Of a DNA stretch of 64,000 nucleotides, positions 56,211 to 64,000 are shown in pieces. Source of the stretch: Oceaniglobus ichthyenteri (GTDB lineage Bacteria > Pseudomonadota > Alphaproteobacteria > Rhodobacterales > Rhodobacteraceae); the NCBI RefSeq assembly GCF_003057885.1, contig NZ_QAGK01000013.1, positions 28,899 to 92,898 of the forward strand, read 5' to 3'. The notes under the pieces were generated by a model, which did not search any database, was not told the origin of the DNA, and was given only the letters and a program-made list of their open reading frames with translations. The position numbers and the translations under genes were made by a program. Numbering within the stretch: position 1 is the stretch's first letter; each line of letters begins with the position of its first letter.

Positions 56211-57170
56211 ATGCTCAGATATATTGCCTATCGAAGTGTCGTTGCGATCTTCCTTGTTTGGGTGGTCGTGACGGCGGTGTTCCTGTTGCTTCATCTCATT
56301 CCGGGCGATCCGGCTGAGCTGTTGCTCAGTCAGGGTTCAATCGCGGCCGATCCGGCGGCGGTGGCCGCGCTGCGCGAACAAATGGGGCTGAATGCGCCGA
56401 TATGGCAACAATATCTGGATCATCTGGGCGGTGTTTTAACCGGCGATCTGGGCGTGTCGTTTCGCGACGGCGCGCCCGTGGTTGGCCAGATTGCCCAACG
56501 TCTGCCCCGCACGCTTGAGGTGATCATCACCGCGTCGATCATCGCCACCGGCATCGGCATTCCCCTGGGCAGCTATGCGGCGATTCACGCAGGCAGCCGC
56601 ACCGATAGCGTGATTTCGTTTCTCGCCTCGGCGGCCTTGTCCACCCCGGTTTTCGTCGTAGGCTCGGTTGTGATCCTGATTTTCGCGCAAAAGCTGAAAA
56701 TCCTGCCTGCGGGGGGCTATGTGCCATTTTCCGAAGATCCGTTCGGCCATATCCAACTGTTGTTATTGCCTGCGGGCACGGTTGCCCTGGCGCTTCTGGC
56801 GGTGATCACACGGATGAGCCGCGCCTCGGTGTTGGAAGTGTTGGCGCGCGATTACATTCGCACCGCGCGGGCCAAGGGCCTGCCGCGGCGGCGGATTTTG
56901 AAACGCCATGTGGTGCGCAATGCGCTTATTCCGGTGCTGACGATTCTGGGGCTGGAAATGGGCACATTGATTGGCGGCACGGTGTTGGTCGAATTTGTAT
57001 TCAATTGGCCCGGCCTGTCGGGATATCTGGTAAACGCGGTGGATTCACGCGATTACCCCGAAGTGGTGGGCATTGTGATGACCATATCCATTCTTTTCGT
57101 ATTTCTGAACCTGTTGGTCGATGTGATCAATGCCGCCCTTGACCCCCGCATCAGTCTGGTGCGCGGATGA
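56211..57170 (+). CDS. dppB: Peptide-type ABC transporter permease DppB
   Basis: A protein of 319 aa with six membrane helices. DppB features: F-L-L-L-H-L-I-P-G-D-P-A-E near the N-terminus, the periplasmic G-V-S-F-R-D-G-A-P-V segment, and the EAA coupling loop D-Y-I-R-T-A-R-A-K-G-L-P-R-R-R. It pairs with the permease half of the next protein. The stop overlaps that gene's start by 4 nt (57167-57170). Confidence 0.93.
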   Translation: MLRYIAYRSVVAIFLVWVVVTAVFLLLHLIPGDPAELLLSQGSIAADPAAVAALREQMGLNAPIWQQYLDHLGGVLTGDLGVSFRDGAPVVGQIAQRLPRTLEVIITASIIATGIGIPLGSYAAIHAGSRTDSVISFLASAALSTPVFVVGSVVILIFAQKLKILPAGGYVPFSEDPFGHIQLLLLPAGTVALALLAVITRMSRASVLEVLARDYIRTARAKGLPRRRILKRHVVRNALIPVLTILGLEMGTLIGGTVLVEFVFNWPGLSGYLVNAVDSRDYPEVVGIVMTISILFVFLNLLVDVINAALDPRISLVRG

Positions 57171-59038
57171 CCGGGGCACAGCGCAGGCTGATCCTGCCCG
57201 CCAGCATCGCCACCTTTATCGCCGTGCTGGTGTTGTTGGCGCCGTTCCTGCCCCTGGCCGATGTGCGGGCGATGGATGTTCCGGGGCGGTTTTCGCCCCC
57301 CTCGGCGGAACACTGGCTGGGCCAGGATGAATTTGGCCGCGATGTGATGTCGCGGCTGATCTGGGGTGGGCGCGCATCGCTGTTTATCGCCATCGGCTCG
57401 GCCCTCGCGGCGGCGGTGATTGGCACCACTTTGGGCCTTTTGGGCGGGTTTTTTCGCGGGTTGGTTGAAATCATCACCGTGCGCGCGTCCGAAGTGATCT
57501 TGTGCCTGCCACCGCTTCTTTTGGCGCTGTTGGTGGTGACGATTCTGGGCGCGGGCACTTGGCCGCTGATCCTGGCGCTGACGTTGTTATATACGCCGAA
57601 CTATGCGCGGGTGGTTTATGCCGCCACGTTGCAGGTGCGATCCTTGGATTATGTCACGGCGCAAACCGCCATGGGCACCCATCCGATGCAAATTCTGGTG
57701 CGTACGGTGTTGCCCAACATCCTGCCGCCGTTGTTGGTGCAGATGTCATTGGTTGTGGCCTCGGCCATGGTGATTGAAAGCGGGCTGTCGTTTCTGGGCC
57801 TTGGCGTTGTGCCGCCCACCCCGTCGTGGGGGTTGATGATCCGCGCGGCGCGCGGCGCGATGGAGCAACAATGGCTGTTGCTTTTGTGGCCCTCTCTGGC
57901 GTTGGCCGGTACGATCCTGACGTTCAATCTGTTGTGTGACCGGCTGCAGATCGCGCTGGACCCGCGCGGCATTACCGGCAGCGGTGCCTTGTGGTTGCGC
58001 CGGGGCCATGACGGGCCACCGAAATCTGCCGCGCCCGCGCCGAAAATCGCCAAGTCCGACGCGCTGTTGCAGGTTGAGGATATGTCGATTTCACTGGCGA
58101 AGGGATCGAAAGATATCGAACTGGTGCGCAATGTGTCGTTCACCGTGATGCCCGGCGAAACCCGCGCCATTGTGGGCGAAAGCGGGTCTGGCAAAACCCT
58201 CAGCGCGCTGGCGCTGACCGGGCTGTTGCCCGATGTTCTGTCGGTCAGCGGGGGGCGCGCCCTGCTGCGCACCCGCGCCGACGAAACCGTTGATCTGACC
58301 CGTCTGGACGAGGCGGCGTTGCGCGCCCTGCGGGGCGGTGAACTGTCGATGGTGTTTCAGGATGCCAGTGCAGCGTTAAACCCGGTGCTGCGTCTGGGCG
58401 AACAATTGGGCGAGGTGATCAAGGCCCATAATGATATGGATGACGGGGCCGTGGCCGAACGGGTTGTCGCGCTGTTGCGCCAGGTTGGTATGCCCGATCC
58501 CGAACAACGGGTGCGCGCGTACCCGCACGAATTGTCGGGCGGGCAACGCCAGCGCGCGATGATCGCCGTGGCCGTGGCCAATGATCCGCGCCTGTTGATC
58601 GCGGATGAACCCACCACCGCGCTGGACCCGACAATTCAGGCGCAAATCCTGAAGCTGTTTCAAACCCTGAAAGAGGCGACCGCCGATATGGGGCTGATCT
58701 TTGTCACCCATGATCTGGCGGTGGTTGCCGAAATCGCCGATCAGGTGACGGTGATGTATGCCGGTCAGGTGGTTGAGGAAGGCCCCGTGGCAGAAGTGTT
58801 CGCGCGCCCGCGCCACCCCTATACCGCCGCACTGATTGCATCGGTGCCCGAAGGCGGGGCCGAAAGGTTGGTGGCGATTCCCGGCACCGTGCCGGTGCCT
58901 GCCGAAATGCCCAAAGGCTGCCGGTTTGCGCCGCGCTGTGCCCATGCGATTGACGCGTGCCGCCGCGACATTCCCGATATCGAACGCCCCGCGCCCGGCC
59001 GGCGCACCCGCTGTATCCGCTGGAAAGAGGTGACATGA
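57167..59038 (+). CDS. Fused ABC transporter permease-ATPase (DppC-DppD fusion)
   Basis: A protein of 623 aa joining two normally separate subunits. Residues 1-265 are a DppC permease (G-Q-D-E-F-G-R-D-V-M-S-R, and EAA loop D-Y-V-T-A-Q-T-A-M-G). A charged, Pro/Ala-rich linker spans about 270-300. Residues 300-623 are a DppD ATPase with G-E-S-G-S-G-K-T (337-344), L-S-G-G-Q-R-Q-R, I-A-D-E-P-T-T-A-L-D and the C-terminal Cys-rich peptide-ABC tail (C-R-F-A-P-R-C...C-R). The frame is continuous with no stop at the junction, so it is a real fusion. It overlaps both neighbours by 4 nt. Confidence 0.93.
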   Translation: MTGAQRRLILPASIATFIAVLVLLAPFLPLADVRAMDVPGRFSPPSAEHWLGQDEFGRDVMSRLIWGGRASLFIAIGSALAAAVIGTTLGLLGGFFRGLVEIITVRASEVILCLPPLLLALLVVTILGAGTWPLILALTLLYTPNYARVVYAATLQVRSLDYVTAQTAMGTHPMQILVRTVLPNILPPLLVQMSLVVASAMVIESGLSFLGLGVVPPTPSWGLMIRAARGAMEQQWLLLLWPSLALAGTILTFNLLCDRLQIALDPRGITGSGALWLRRGHDGPPKSAAPAPKIAKSDALLQVEDMSISLAKGSKDIELVRNVSFTVMPGETRAIVGESGSGKTLSALALTGLLPDVLSVSGGRALLRTRADETVDLTRLDEAALRALRGGELSMVFQDASAALNPVLRLGEQLGEVIKAHNDMDDGAVAERVVALLRQVGMPDPEQRVRAYPHELSGGQRQRAMIAVAVANDPRLLIADEPTTALDPTIQAQILKLFQTLKEATADMGLIFVTHDLAVVAEIADQVTVMYAGQVVEEGPVAEVFARPRHPYTAALIASVPEGGAERLVAIPGTVPVPAEMPKGCRFAPRCAHAIDACRRDIPDIERPAPGRRTRCIRWKEVT

Positions 59039-60048
59039 TGCAAACCGAACCGGAACAGACCCTGATCGAGGGGCGCGGATTGGCACGCAATTTCCCGCAA
59101 CGGCGCGGGCTTTTGGGGCAGGCGCGCGATGTCTGGGCCCTGCGCGATGTGAATCTGACCATTGCCCGGGGCGAAACCGTGGGCGTTGTCGGGGAATCGG
59201 GCTGTGGCAAATCCACCCTTGGGCGGATCATGCTGGGGCTGGATGAACCCACCACCGGCACGGTTGATTTTGACGGGCGCGATCTGTTCGCACTCAGCGG
59301 GCCAGAGCGGCGCAAACTGGCGCGCCGGATGCAGATGGTGTTTCAGGATCCGTTCGGATCACTGGACCCCCGGCGCAGTGTCGGCGCACAGATTGCCGAT
59401 GGGCTGCGCACCCATGATATCGTGCCAGCCAATGAAATACCGACCGAGGTGGCGCGTCTGGCCCAACAGGTGGGCCTGTCCCATGATGCGATCAACCGCC
59501 GCCCCCATGAATTTTCGGGCGGGCAACGCCAACGCATCGCGATTGCCCGCGCCCTGGCCACCCGGCCTGATTTCATTGTCGCGGATGAACCGGTGTCGGC
59601 GCTGGATGTGTCGATTCAGGCGCAGGTGGTGAACCTGCTGATGGATTTGCGCCGCGATCTCAATCTGGCGATGCTGTTTATCAGTCACGATCTGCATGTG
59701 GTGCGCCACCTGTGCAACCGGATCGTGGTGATGTATCTGGGCCGCATCGTCGAAGAAGGCCCCGCCGACAAGGTATTTGGCAGCCCCGCACACCCCTATA
59801 CCCGCGCCCTGCTGGAATCGACCCCGTCGATGAAACCCACGGGGCGTGATTTGGGCGACCGGGTGTTGCCCGGCGAATTGCCCAGCCCGATGAATCCGCC
59901 CTCGGGCTGTGCGTTTCGCACCCGTTGCCCGCTGGCCGAACCGGCCTGTGCACAGGCCGTGCCACCGCTTGATCCCCAAGGCCCGGGATGGCGCGCCGCC
60001 TGTATCAAGGCCGGGCCGGTCAAACCCGCCATACCCGAGCCTGCATAA
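59035..60048 (+). CDS. dppF: Peptide-type ABC transporter ATP-binding protein DppF
   Basis: A protein of 337 aa starting in the ATGA overlap (59035-59038); a second Met follows at once. Walker A G-E-S-G-C-G-K-S-T, signature F-S-G-G-Q-R-Q-R, Walker B F-I-V-A-D-E-P-V-S-A-L-D, and the oligopeptide-transporter C-terminal tail with Cys residues (C-A-F-R-T-R-C-P...C-A). It is the second ATPase of the importer, forming a heterodimer with the ATPase half of the fused protein. Confidence 0.94.
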   Translation: MMQTEPEQTLIEGRGLARNFPQRRGLLGQARDVWALRDVNLTIARGETVGVVGESGCGKSTLGRIMLGLDEPTTGTVDFDGRDLFALSGPERRKLARRMQMVFQDPFGSLDPRRSVGAQIADGLRTHDIVPANEIPTEVARLAQQVGLSHDAINRRPHEFSGGQRQRIAIARALATRPDFIVADEPVSALDVSIQAQVVNLLMDLRRDLNLAMLFISHDLHVVRHLCNRIVVMYLGRIVEEGPADKVFGSPAHPYTRALLESTPSMKPTGRDLGDRVLPGELPSPMNPPSGCAFRTRCPLAEPACAQAVPPLDPQGPGWRAACIKAGPVKPAIPEPA

Positions 60049-60072
60049 ATATTTCTATCGCACGACAAGACG

Positions 60073-60086
60073 TTTGAATTGGACGT
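60073..60086. promoter_or_regulatory. Repeated promoter-region motif, copy 2 (upstream of the creatininase gene)
   Basis: TTTGAATTGGACGT, 13 of 14 bases identical to the copy at 50767-50780 before hyuA. It lies 60 bp before the creatininase-family start. The 97-bp gap also holds a short GGCC-based hairpin without a T run, so a new promoter here is plausible. Confidence 0.35.
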
Positions 60087-60145
60087 TTTGATCCCTCCGG
60101 CCTTTGATGGCCGCAAATTGGAACCTAAAACCACAGGAGCGCCCG

Positions 60146-60955
60146 ATGATCGACAAGATCCGCATGGCCGAACTGACCTCTCAAGAAGCCCGCGAAAACC
60201 TGACCGGCGAGGCCGTTGTATTGCTGCCCATGGGATCGCTTGAGGATCAGGGGATTCACGCACCCATGGGCGATTACATGGCCGCCGATCTGGTGGCGGT
60301 GGAAATGGCCAAAGCGGCGCGCGCCAAAGGCGTGGCCACATTCGTGGCCCCGGTGATCCCGTTTGGCGGGCGCGATTATTTCGATTCCAGCCATGGGGGC
60401 ATTTCGGTCAGCCATGGCACATTGGCCGCGATCATTGACGATATGTTTGCCTGTCTCAACCGCCACGGCATTCGCAAGATCATGATCGTCAATGGCCATG
60501 GCGGCAACGTGCCGGTGATCACCGAGGTGGCGCTGCGCTGGCGGCACAAGGCGGGGCTGTTCGTGCCGTCGATGTATCTGTGGCAGGTGGCCTATGGTCT
60601 GTTGCCTGACATGATCGGCAAGGAAAAGGCGGCGAAATCGTCGGGCCATGGCGGTGATCCGCTGACGTCGGTGGGGCTGCATTTTTACCCCGACCTGTTG
60701 CGCCGCGATCTGGTGCGCCCGGCCCCCACCGGGGCCACGGTAAACGGGTTGAATGTATCCAGCTTTTCAACCCTGCGCTATGACGGCGTAAACTTTCAGG
60801 CCCCGATCGAAGCATTGGAGGCGACCGAAACCGGCGCGTTCAACTGTGACCCGACCCTGAGCAGTGAGCAGACCGGCGAAATGCTGGTTACCCGTCTGGC
60901 CGAAATCGGCGCCGGGTTCATCACCGACCATGTGGCGCGCGGTTTGCACGACTGA
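60146..60955 (+). CDS. Creatininase-family amidohydrolase
   Basis: A protein of 269 aa from ATG 60146 (AGGAG seven bases upstream). Family motifs: M-G-S-L-E-D-Q-G-I-H-A-P-M-G-D-Y (where creatininase itself has G-S-T-E-Q-H-G-P-H-L-P-L-G-T-D), G-G-R-D-Y-F-D-S-S-H-G-G-I-S, and N-G-H-G-G-N-V-P. The second metal-ligand position is Gln instead of His here, so it may not be a true creatininase; the family also includes other cyclic or aromatic amide hydrolases. It follows the Dpp transporter and precedes a TRAP transporter, so it likely opens an amide or lactam taken up by one of them. Confidence 0.85.
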   Translation: MIDKIRMAELTSQEARENLTGEAVVLLPMGSLEDQGIHAPMGDYMAADLVAVEMAKAARAKGVATFVAPVIPFGGRDYFDSSHGGISVSHGTLAAIIDDMFACLNRHGIRKIMIVNGHGGNVPVITEVALRWRHKAGLFVPSMYLWQVAYGLLPDMIGKEKAAKSSGHGGDPLTSVGLHFYPDLLRRDLVRPAPTGATVNGLNVSSFSTLRYDGVNFQAPIEALEATETGAFNCDPTLSSEQTGEMLVTRLAEIGAGFITDHVARGLHD

Positions 60956-60986
60956 CGGCACATTCACACAACTGGGGAGAGATAAC

Positions 60987-61982
60987 ATGAAAACACTAAC
61001 CAAACTCAGCCTGGCCACCGCCATGGTTTTTGGCCTGACCGCTGCGGCGCAGGCCGAATCGTGGCGCATGGCCACAAAAATGCCCGTGGACAGCCCCGAA
61101 GGCCAGGTGTTCACCAAATTCGCCGAACTGACCGATGAATACACCAACGGCGAACTGACGATCACCGTGTTCCCCAACGAACAGTTGGGCAAGGAAGACG
61201 CGGTTCTGGAACAGCTTCAGGCGAATATCATCCAGATTTACGCCGAAGGTTTCGGCTATATGAAAAAGTGGGAACCGGCGCTGGCGTGGATGTCGGCCGC
61301 CTTTGCGTTTGATGATTACGACCATTGGCAGCGGTTCATGACATCGGAAACCGCCCAAGGCTGGTTTGACAGCGCGGCGGAACAGGCGGGCGTGCGCCCC
61401 CTGGGCGATCCGACCCGCATCTTGCGCGGCCCGTTCCGGGTGATGGTATCGAACAAACCCATCGAAAGCGCCGCCGATGTCGAAAACATCAAACTGCGGA
61501 TGCATGAAAACAAAGTGGCCATCGAAACCTGGGATCACCTGGGCGCCGAGGTCATCACCCTGCCCTGGACCGAAGTGTATCAGGGCATTTCCAAAGGCAT
61601 CGTCGAGGCGGTAAATTCGCCCATCGCCCTGGTTGAATCCATGCGCTTTAACGAGGTGGCACCCTATATCACGCGCCATGACGAATACTGGCAGTCCGTC
61701 GGTTTCATGGTCAACGAAAAGGCGCTGGCCGGTCTGGATGAAGACACCCGCGCGGGCCTGATGAAGGCCTATAACGAAGCGGGCGATTTCAGTCAGACCC
61801 TGATGTTTGACGTGGCCGAACAGGGGATCGAACGGATGAAGGCCGCAGGCGCGACCTATACCGTTCTGGACACGGCCCCGATGGTGGAAAAGATGCGCGG
61901 TTTTTATGCCGACATGACCGCCTCTGGCGATCTGCCTGCAGGGTTCCTTGACGCCATCGAAGCGGCACGAGCACCAAATTGA
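60987..61982 (+). CDS. TRAP transporter substrate-binding protein, DctP family (second system)
   Basis: A protein of 331 aa; GGGGAGAG precedes ATG 60987. Signal peptide 1-22 (T-A-A-A-Q-A-E). DctP features: V-F-P-N-E-Q-L-G-K-E-D-A-V, G-D-P-T-R-I-L-R-G-P-F-R-V-M, and L-R-M-H-E-N (Arg usually contacting substrate carboxylate), followed by W-T-E-V-Y-Q-G-I-S-K-G-I-V-E. It is 31 nt after the creatininase-family gene, apparently in the same operon, and begins a complete dctPQM set. Confidence 0.93.
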   Translation: MKTLTKLSLATAMVFGLTAAAQAESWRMATKMPVDSPEGQVFTKFAELTDEYTNGELTITVFPNEQLGKEDAVLEQLQANIIQIYAEGFGYMKKWEPALAWMSAAFAFDDYDHWQRFMTSETAQGWFDSAAEQAGVRPLGDPTRILRGPFRVMVSNKPIESAADVENIKLRMHENKVAIETWDHLGAEVITLPWTEVYQGISKGIVEAVNSPIALVESMRFNEVAPYITRHDEYWQSVGFMVNEKALAGLDEDTRAGLMKAYNEAGDFSQTLMFDVAEQGIERMKAAGATYTVLDTAPMVEKMRGFYADMTASGDLPAGFLDAIEAARAPN

Positions 61983-62542
61983 TCCCGCATGATTATATCC
62001 CCGAGAGCGCGCTGACGCGCGCTCTCAATCTGGCCGACCGGATCAACTGGTCGTTGGGTGGCGTGTTCATGTGGCTGTCCAACATCTGTCTGTTGATCAT
62101 GCTGGGCCTGACCACGGCCACGATTGTGCTGCGTCCGTTTGATATTTCGTTCTACTGGATGTGGCCCTGGACGATGGTGTTTTTCATCTGGCTGTCGTTC
62201 TTCGGGTTTTTCGCGCTTTATGCTCGGCTGAAAGACGTGCGCGTTGATTTTCTGGCCAATATGCTGGGCCCGAAAGGGTTTGCCATGACCCGCATTCTGA
62301 CCGACGCGGCAACGCTGTTGGTGACCGGTGTTCTGATCTGGCAGATTCCCACGGTCATCGAAACATCGCGCGGCGTTTATGACGGGGCGATCCTGCCTGC
62401 GGGGTACGAACTGCCGCGCCTGGCGCTGTCGATTCCGCTGATGATATCCTCGGTTCTGATTGCGCTGAGCGCGCTTCTGGATCTGGCCAAGATGGCCGCC
62501 GGGATGCCCGAAAACGTCGTCAATCACCTTCCGGAGGCCTGA
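61979..62542 (+). CDS. TRAP transporter small permease, DctQ family (second system)
   Basis: A protein of 187 aa read from TTG 61979, whose TTGA overlaps the dctP stop; no AUG in frame is better placed, but the start is uncertain. Four membrane helices, with W-P-W-T-M-V-F-F-I-W-L-S-F-F-G-F-F-A-L-Y-A-R-L and the K-D-V-R-V-D-F loop typical of DctQ. It joins DctM downstream (3-nt gap). Confidence 0.88.
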   Translation: MIPHDYIPESALTRALNLADRINWSLGGVFMWLSNICLLIMLGLTTATIVLRPFDISFYWMWPWTMVFFIWLSFFGFFALYARLKDVRVDFLANMLGPKGFAMTRILTDAATLLVTGVLIWQIPTVIETSRGVYDGAILPAGYELPRLALSIPLMISSVLIALSALLDLAKMAAGMPENVVNHLPEA

Positions 62543-62545
62543 GTC

Positions 62546-63829
62546 ATGGCATGGATTCTGTTTGGCACATTCATTGTGCTGATCCTGGCGCGCGTGCCGA
62601 TTTCAATCGCCATCGGCACGGCGGTGGTTCTGACCTTTCTGAGTTCTGATTTTTCCAACGCGTTGCAGATCATTCCCCAGCAGATGTTGGAGGGGGTGAA
62701 CAAGGCGTCCCTGACCGCGGTGCCGTTTTTCATCATGGCGGGCAATCTGATGAACGCCACCGGCGTGACCGAACGGATTTTTGCCTTTGCCAATGCGTTG
62801 GTTGGCCATCTCAAGGCCGGTCTGGCGCAGGTGAACGTGCTGTCGTCGATGATTTTTGCCGGTATTTCCGGCGCGGCCGTGGCCGATTGTGCGGGCCTTG
62901 GCGCGATTGAAATCAAGGCGATGCGCGAGGCGGGGTATAAACCCGCCTTTGCCGCCGCGATCACGGTGGCCTCATCGGTGATCGGGCCGCTTATTCCGCC
63001 CTCGATCGGGCTGGTGATCTATGCCTTTCTGGCCCAGCAAAGCATCGAGCGGATGTTTCTGGCCGGGCTTCTTCCGGGCCTGTTGGTGGGCGCATCGCTG
63101 ATGATCTATGTGCGCGTCATCGCCGGGTTTCAGGATTTTCCAACCCAGAAACGCGCCACGGTAAAAGAGGTGACACACACCGCGCAACACGGTTTCGCGG
63201 CGCTGATGGCCCCGGCGATCATCCTTGGGTCAATCATGTTCGGCTTTGTCACCGCGACCGAAGCGGGGGTTCTGGCCTGTCTTTACTGTATCCTTTTGGG
63301 GCTGTGGTACAAGGAACTGACCTGGAAAGGTTTCATGCTGGCGCTGTCGGACACGGCCATGGTGACATCGGTGATCATGATCATCATCGCGTTTTCCATC
63401 GCCATGGGTTGGCTGTTGGCAATTGACCAGACGCCACAAAAACTGGCCGCCTGGACATTCGCGCTGACCGAAAACCGCAATGTGTTTCTGGGTCTGTTGC
63501 TGGTGTTCATCATTCTGGTGGGCTGCGTTGTCGAAGGCGTGCCTGCCAAACTGATCCTGGTGCCCACGCTTTTGCCGCTGATTGATGCCTATGGCATCGA
63601 CCGGGTGCATTTTGGCATCATCATTCAGCTTGGCCTGTTGATCGGCATTGCCACGCCGCCGATGGGGATCGGTCTTTATATCGTCTCCGAAGTGGGGCGG
63701 GTGCCGTTTGAAAAAGTCACCCTGGCGGTGCTGCCGATGCTGGTGCCGCTGATCGCGGTGCTGATCCTGCTGACCTATGTGCCGGCGGTCTCCACCTTTC
63801 TTCCTGATCTTGTCCTTGGAAAGCAATGA
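62546..63829 (+). CDS. TRAP transporter large permease, DctM family (second system)
   Basis: A protein of 427 aa; GGAGG before ATG 62546. About 12 hydrophobic segments; conserved R-V-P-I-S-I-A-I-G, P-F-F-I-M-A-G-N-L-M-N-A-T-G-V, S-M-I-F-A-G-I-S-G-A-A-V-A-D and I-P-P-S-I-G-L. It is the transport subunit. Sequence is clearly related to, but distinct from, the DctM at 24.7-26.0 kb, so the two systems carry different substrates. Confidence 0.94.
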   Translation: MAWILFGTFIVLILARVPISIAIGTAVVLTFLSSDFSNALQIIPQQMLEGVNKASLTAVPFFIMAGNLMNATGVTERIFAFANALVGHLKAGLAQVNVLSSMIFAGISGAAVADCAGLGAIEIKAMREAGYKPAFAAAITVASSVIGPLIPPSIGLVIYAFLAQQSIERMFLAGLLPGLLVGASLMIYVRVIAGFQDFPTQKRATVKEVTHTAQHGFAALMAPAIILGSIMFGFVTATEAGVLACLYCILLGLWYKELTWKGFMLALSDTAMVTSVIMIIIAFSIAMGWLLAIDQTPQKLAAWTFALTENRNVFLGLLLVFIILVGCVVEGVPAKLILVPTLLPLIDAYGIDRVHFGIIIQLGLLIGIATPPMGIGLYIVSEVGRVPFEKVTLAVLPMLVPLIAVLILLTYVPAVSTFLPDLVLGKQ

Positions 63830-63835
63830 ACCGAT

Positions 63836-64000
63836 ATGTCAAACCTGATCTATAAAACCAATCCGATGCCCGAAAAGATCGAGCAGTCAAAGCTTGACCG
63901 TCTGGCAAAGCTGGAAACCGCGACCATCGGCCATTTCTATCACTTCGGCTTTGCCGCCCCGGCGATTCAGCCGGTGCTGCGCGGCAAGGTGGTGACGGGA
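63836..64000 (+). CDS. RraA-like aldolase/regulator family protein, N-terminal part (runs off the window)
   Basis: The frame from ATG 63836 stays open to the window end, giving 55 residues. The segment L-A-K-L-E-T-A-T-I-G-H-F...P-V-L-R-G-K-V-V-T-G resembles the start of RraA-family proteins, which include 4-hydroxy-4-methyl-2-oxoglutarate/oxaloacetate aldolases and other cofactor-dependent lyases. It starts 6 nt after the TRAP permease stop, so it probably acts on the imported acid. Only a fragment is visible. Confidence 0.5.
   Translation, partial: MSNLIYKTNPMPEKIEQSKLDRLAKLETATIGHFYHFGFAAPAIQPVLRGKVVTG

Overview
The window is GC-rich (roughly 60-65 %), tightly packed DNA from an alphaproteobacterium, most likely a Rhodobacteraceae/Roseobacter-group member. 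The support is the family make-up (repABC, TRAP transporters, CUT2 and Dpp ABC transporters, class I PhaC, an alphaproteobacterial cellulose operon, FnrL-type boxes). A complete repABC replication and partition module (about 20.0-23.7 kb), with a predicted antisense RNA and two parS palindromes, means the window comes from a plasmid or chromid rather than an ordinary chromosomal stretch. I see no rRNA, tRNA, CRISPR array or insertion sequence.

Left part (0-24 kb). The 3' end of an acyl-homoserine-lactone synthase is followed by a protein that is only an autoinducer-binding domain. A five-gene cellulose operon on the minus strand (bcsN-like, bcsA, bcsB, bcsZ, TPR gene) has ATGA overlaps at every junction, and the BcsA PilZ domain appears to lack its c-di-GMP motifs. 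A response regulator and a triple-PAS histidine kinase diverge from it. Then come polyhydroxyalkanoate genes (phasin, phaC, ackA), a lysozyme-inhibitor-like protein, and an ftsH-cbpA-cbpM protein-quality-control operon. FNR-type boxes precede both the phasin gene and ftsH, suggesting low-oxygen control. An AbrB/PIN toxin-antitoxin pair lies beside repABC.

Middle part (24-49 kb), a run of sugar and organic-acid uptake and catabolic modules: (a) a TRAP transporter with an Ldh-family oxidoreductase; (b) a CUT2 sugar ABC transporter, a GntR regulator and the enzymes of a non-phosphorylating oxidative sugar pathway (aldose dehydrogenase, lactonase-like hydrolase, enolase-superfamily dehydratase, mutarotase); (c) the most unusual locus, two divergent operons sharing a perfect 27-bp inverted repeat. 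One operon encodes a second CUT2 transporter, a split transketolase and a RuBisCO-like protein. The other encodes methylthioribose-kinase and methylthioribose-1-phosphate-isomerase homologues, a SorC regulator and a class II aldolase fused to a short-chain dehydrogenase. Together these look like an uptake and catabolic system for 5-substituted pentoses (methylthioribose, 5-deoxyribose or a relative) with two possible exits: aldolase cleavage, or a RuBisCO-like-protein plus transketolase branch.

Right part (49-64 kb). A gamma-glutamyltransferase diverges from a long plus-strand run: hydantoinase/oxoprolinase subunits A and B, a Dpp-type transporter with a permease-ATPase fusion, a creatininase-family amidohydrolase, a second TRAP transporter and the start of an RraA-like gene. 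This fits uptake and opening of amide, lactam or hydantoin-type nitrogen compounds. No broken genes were seen; most operon junctions are 1-4 nt overlaps, indicating translational coupling.
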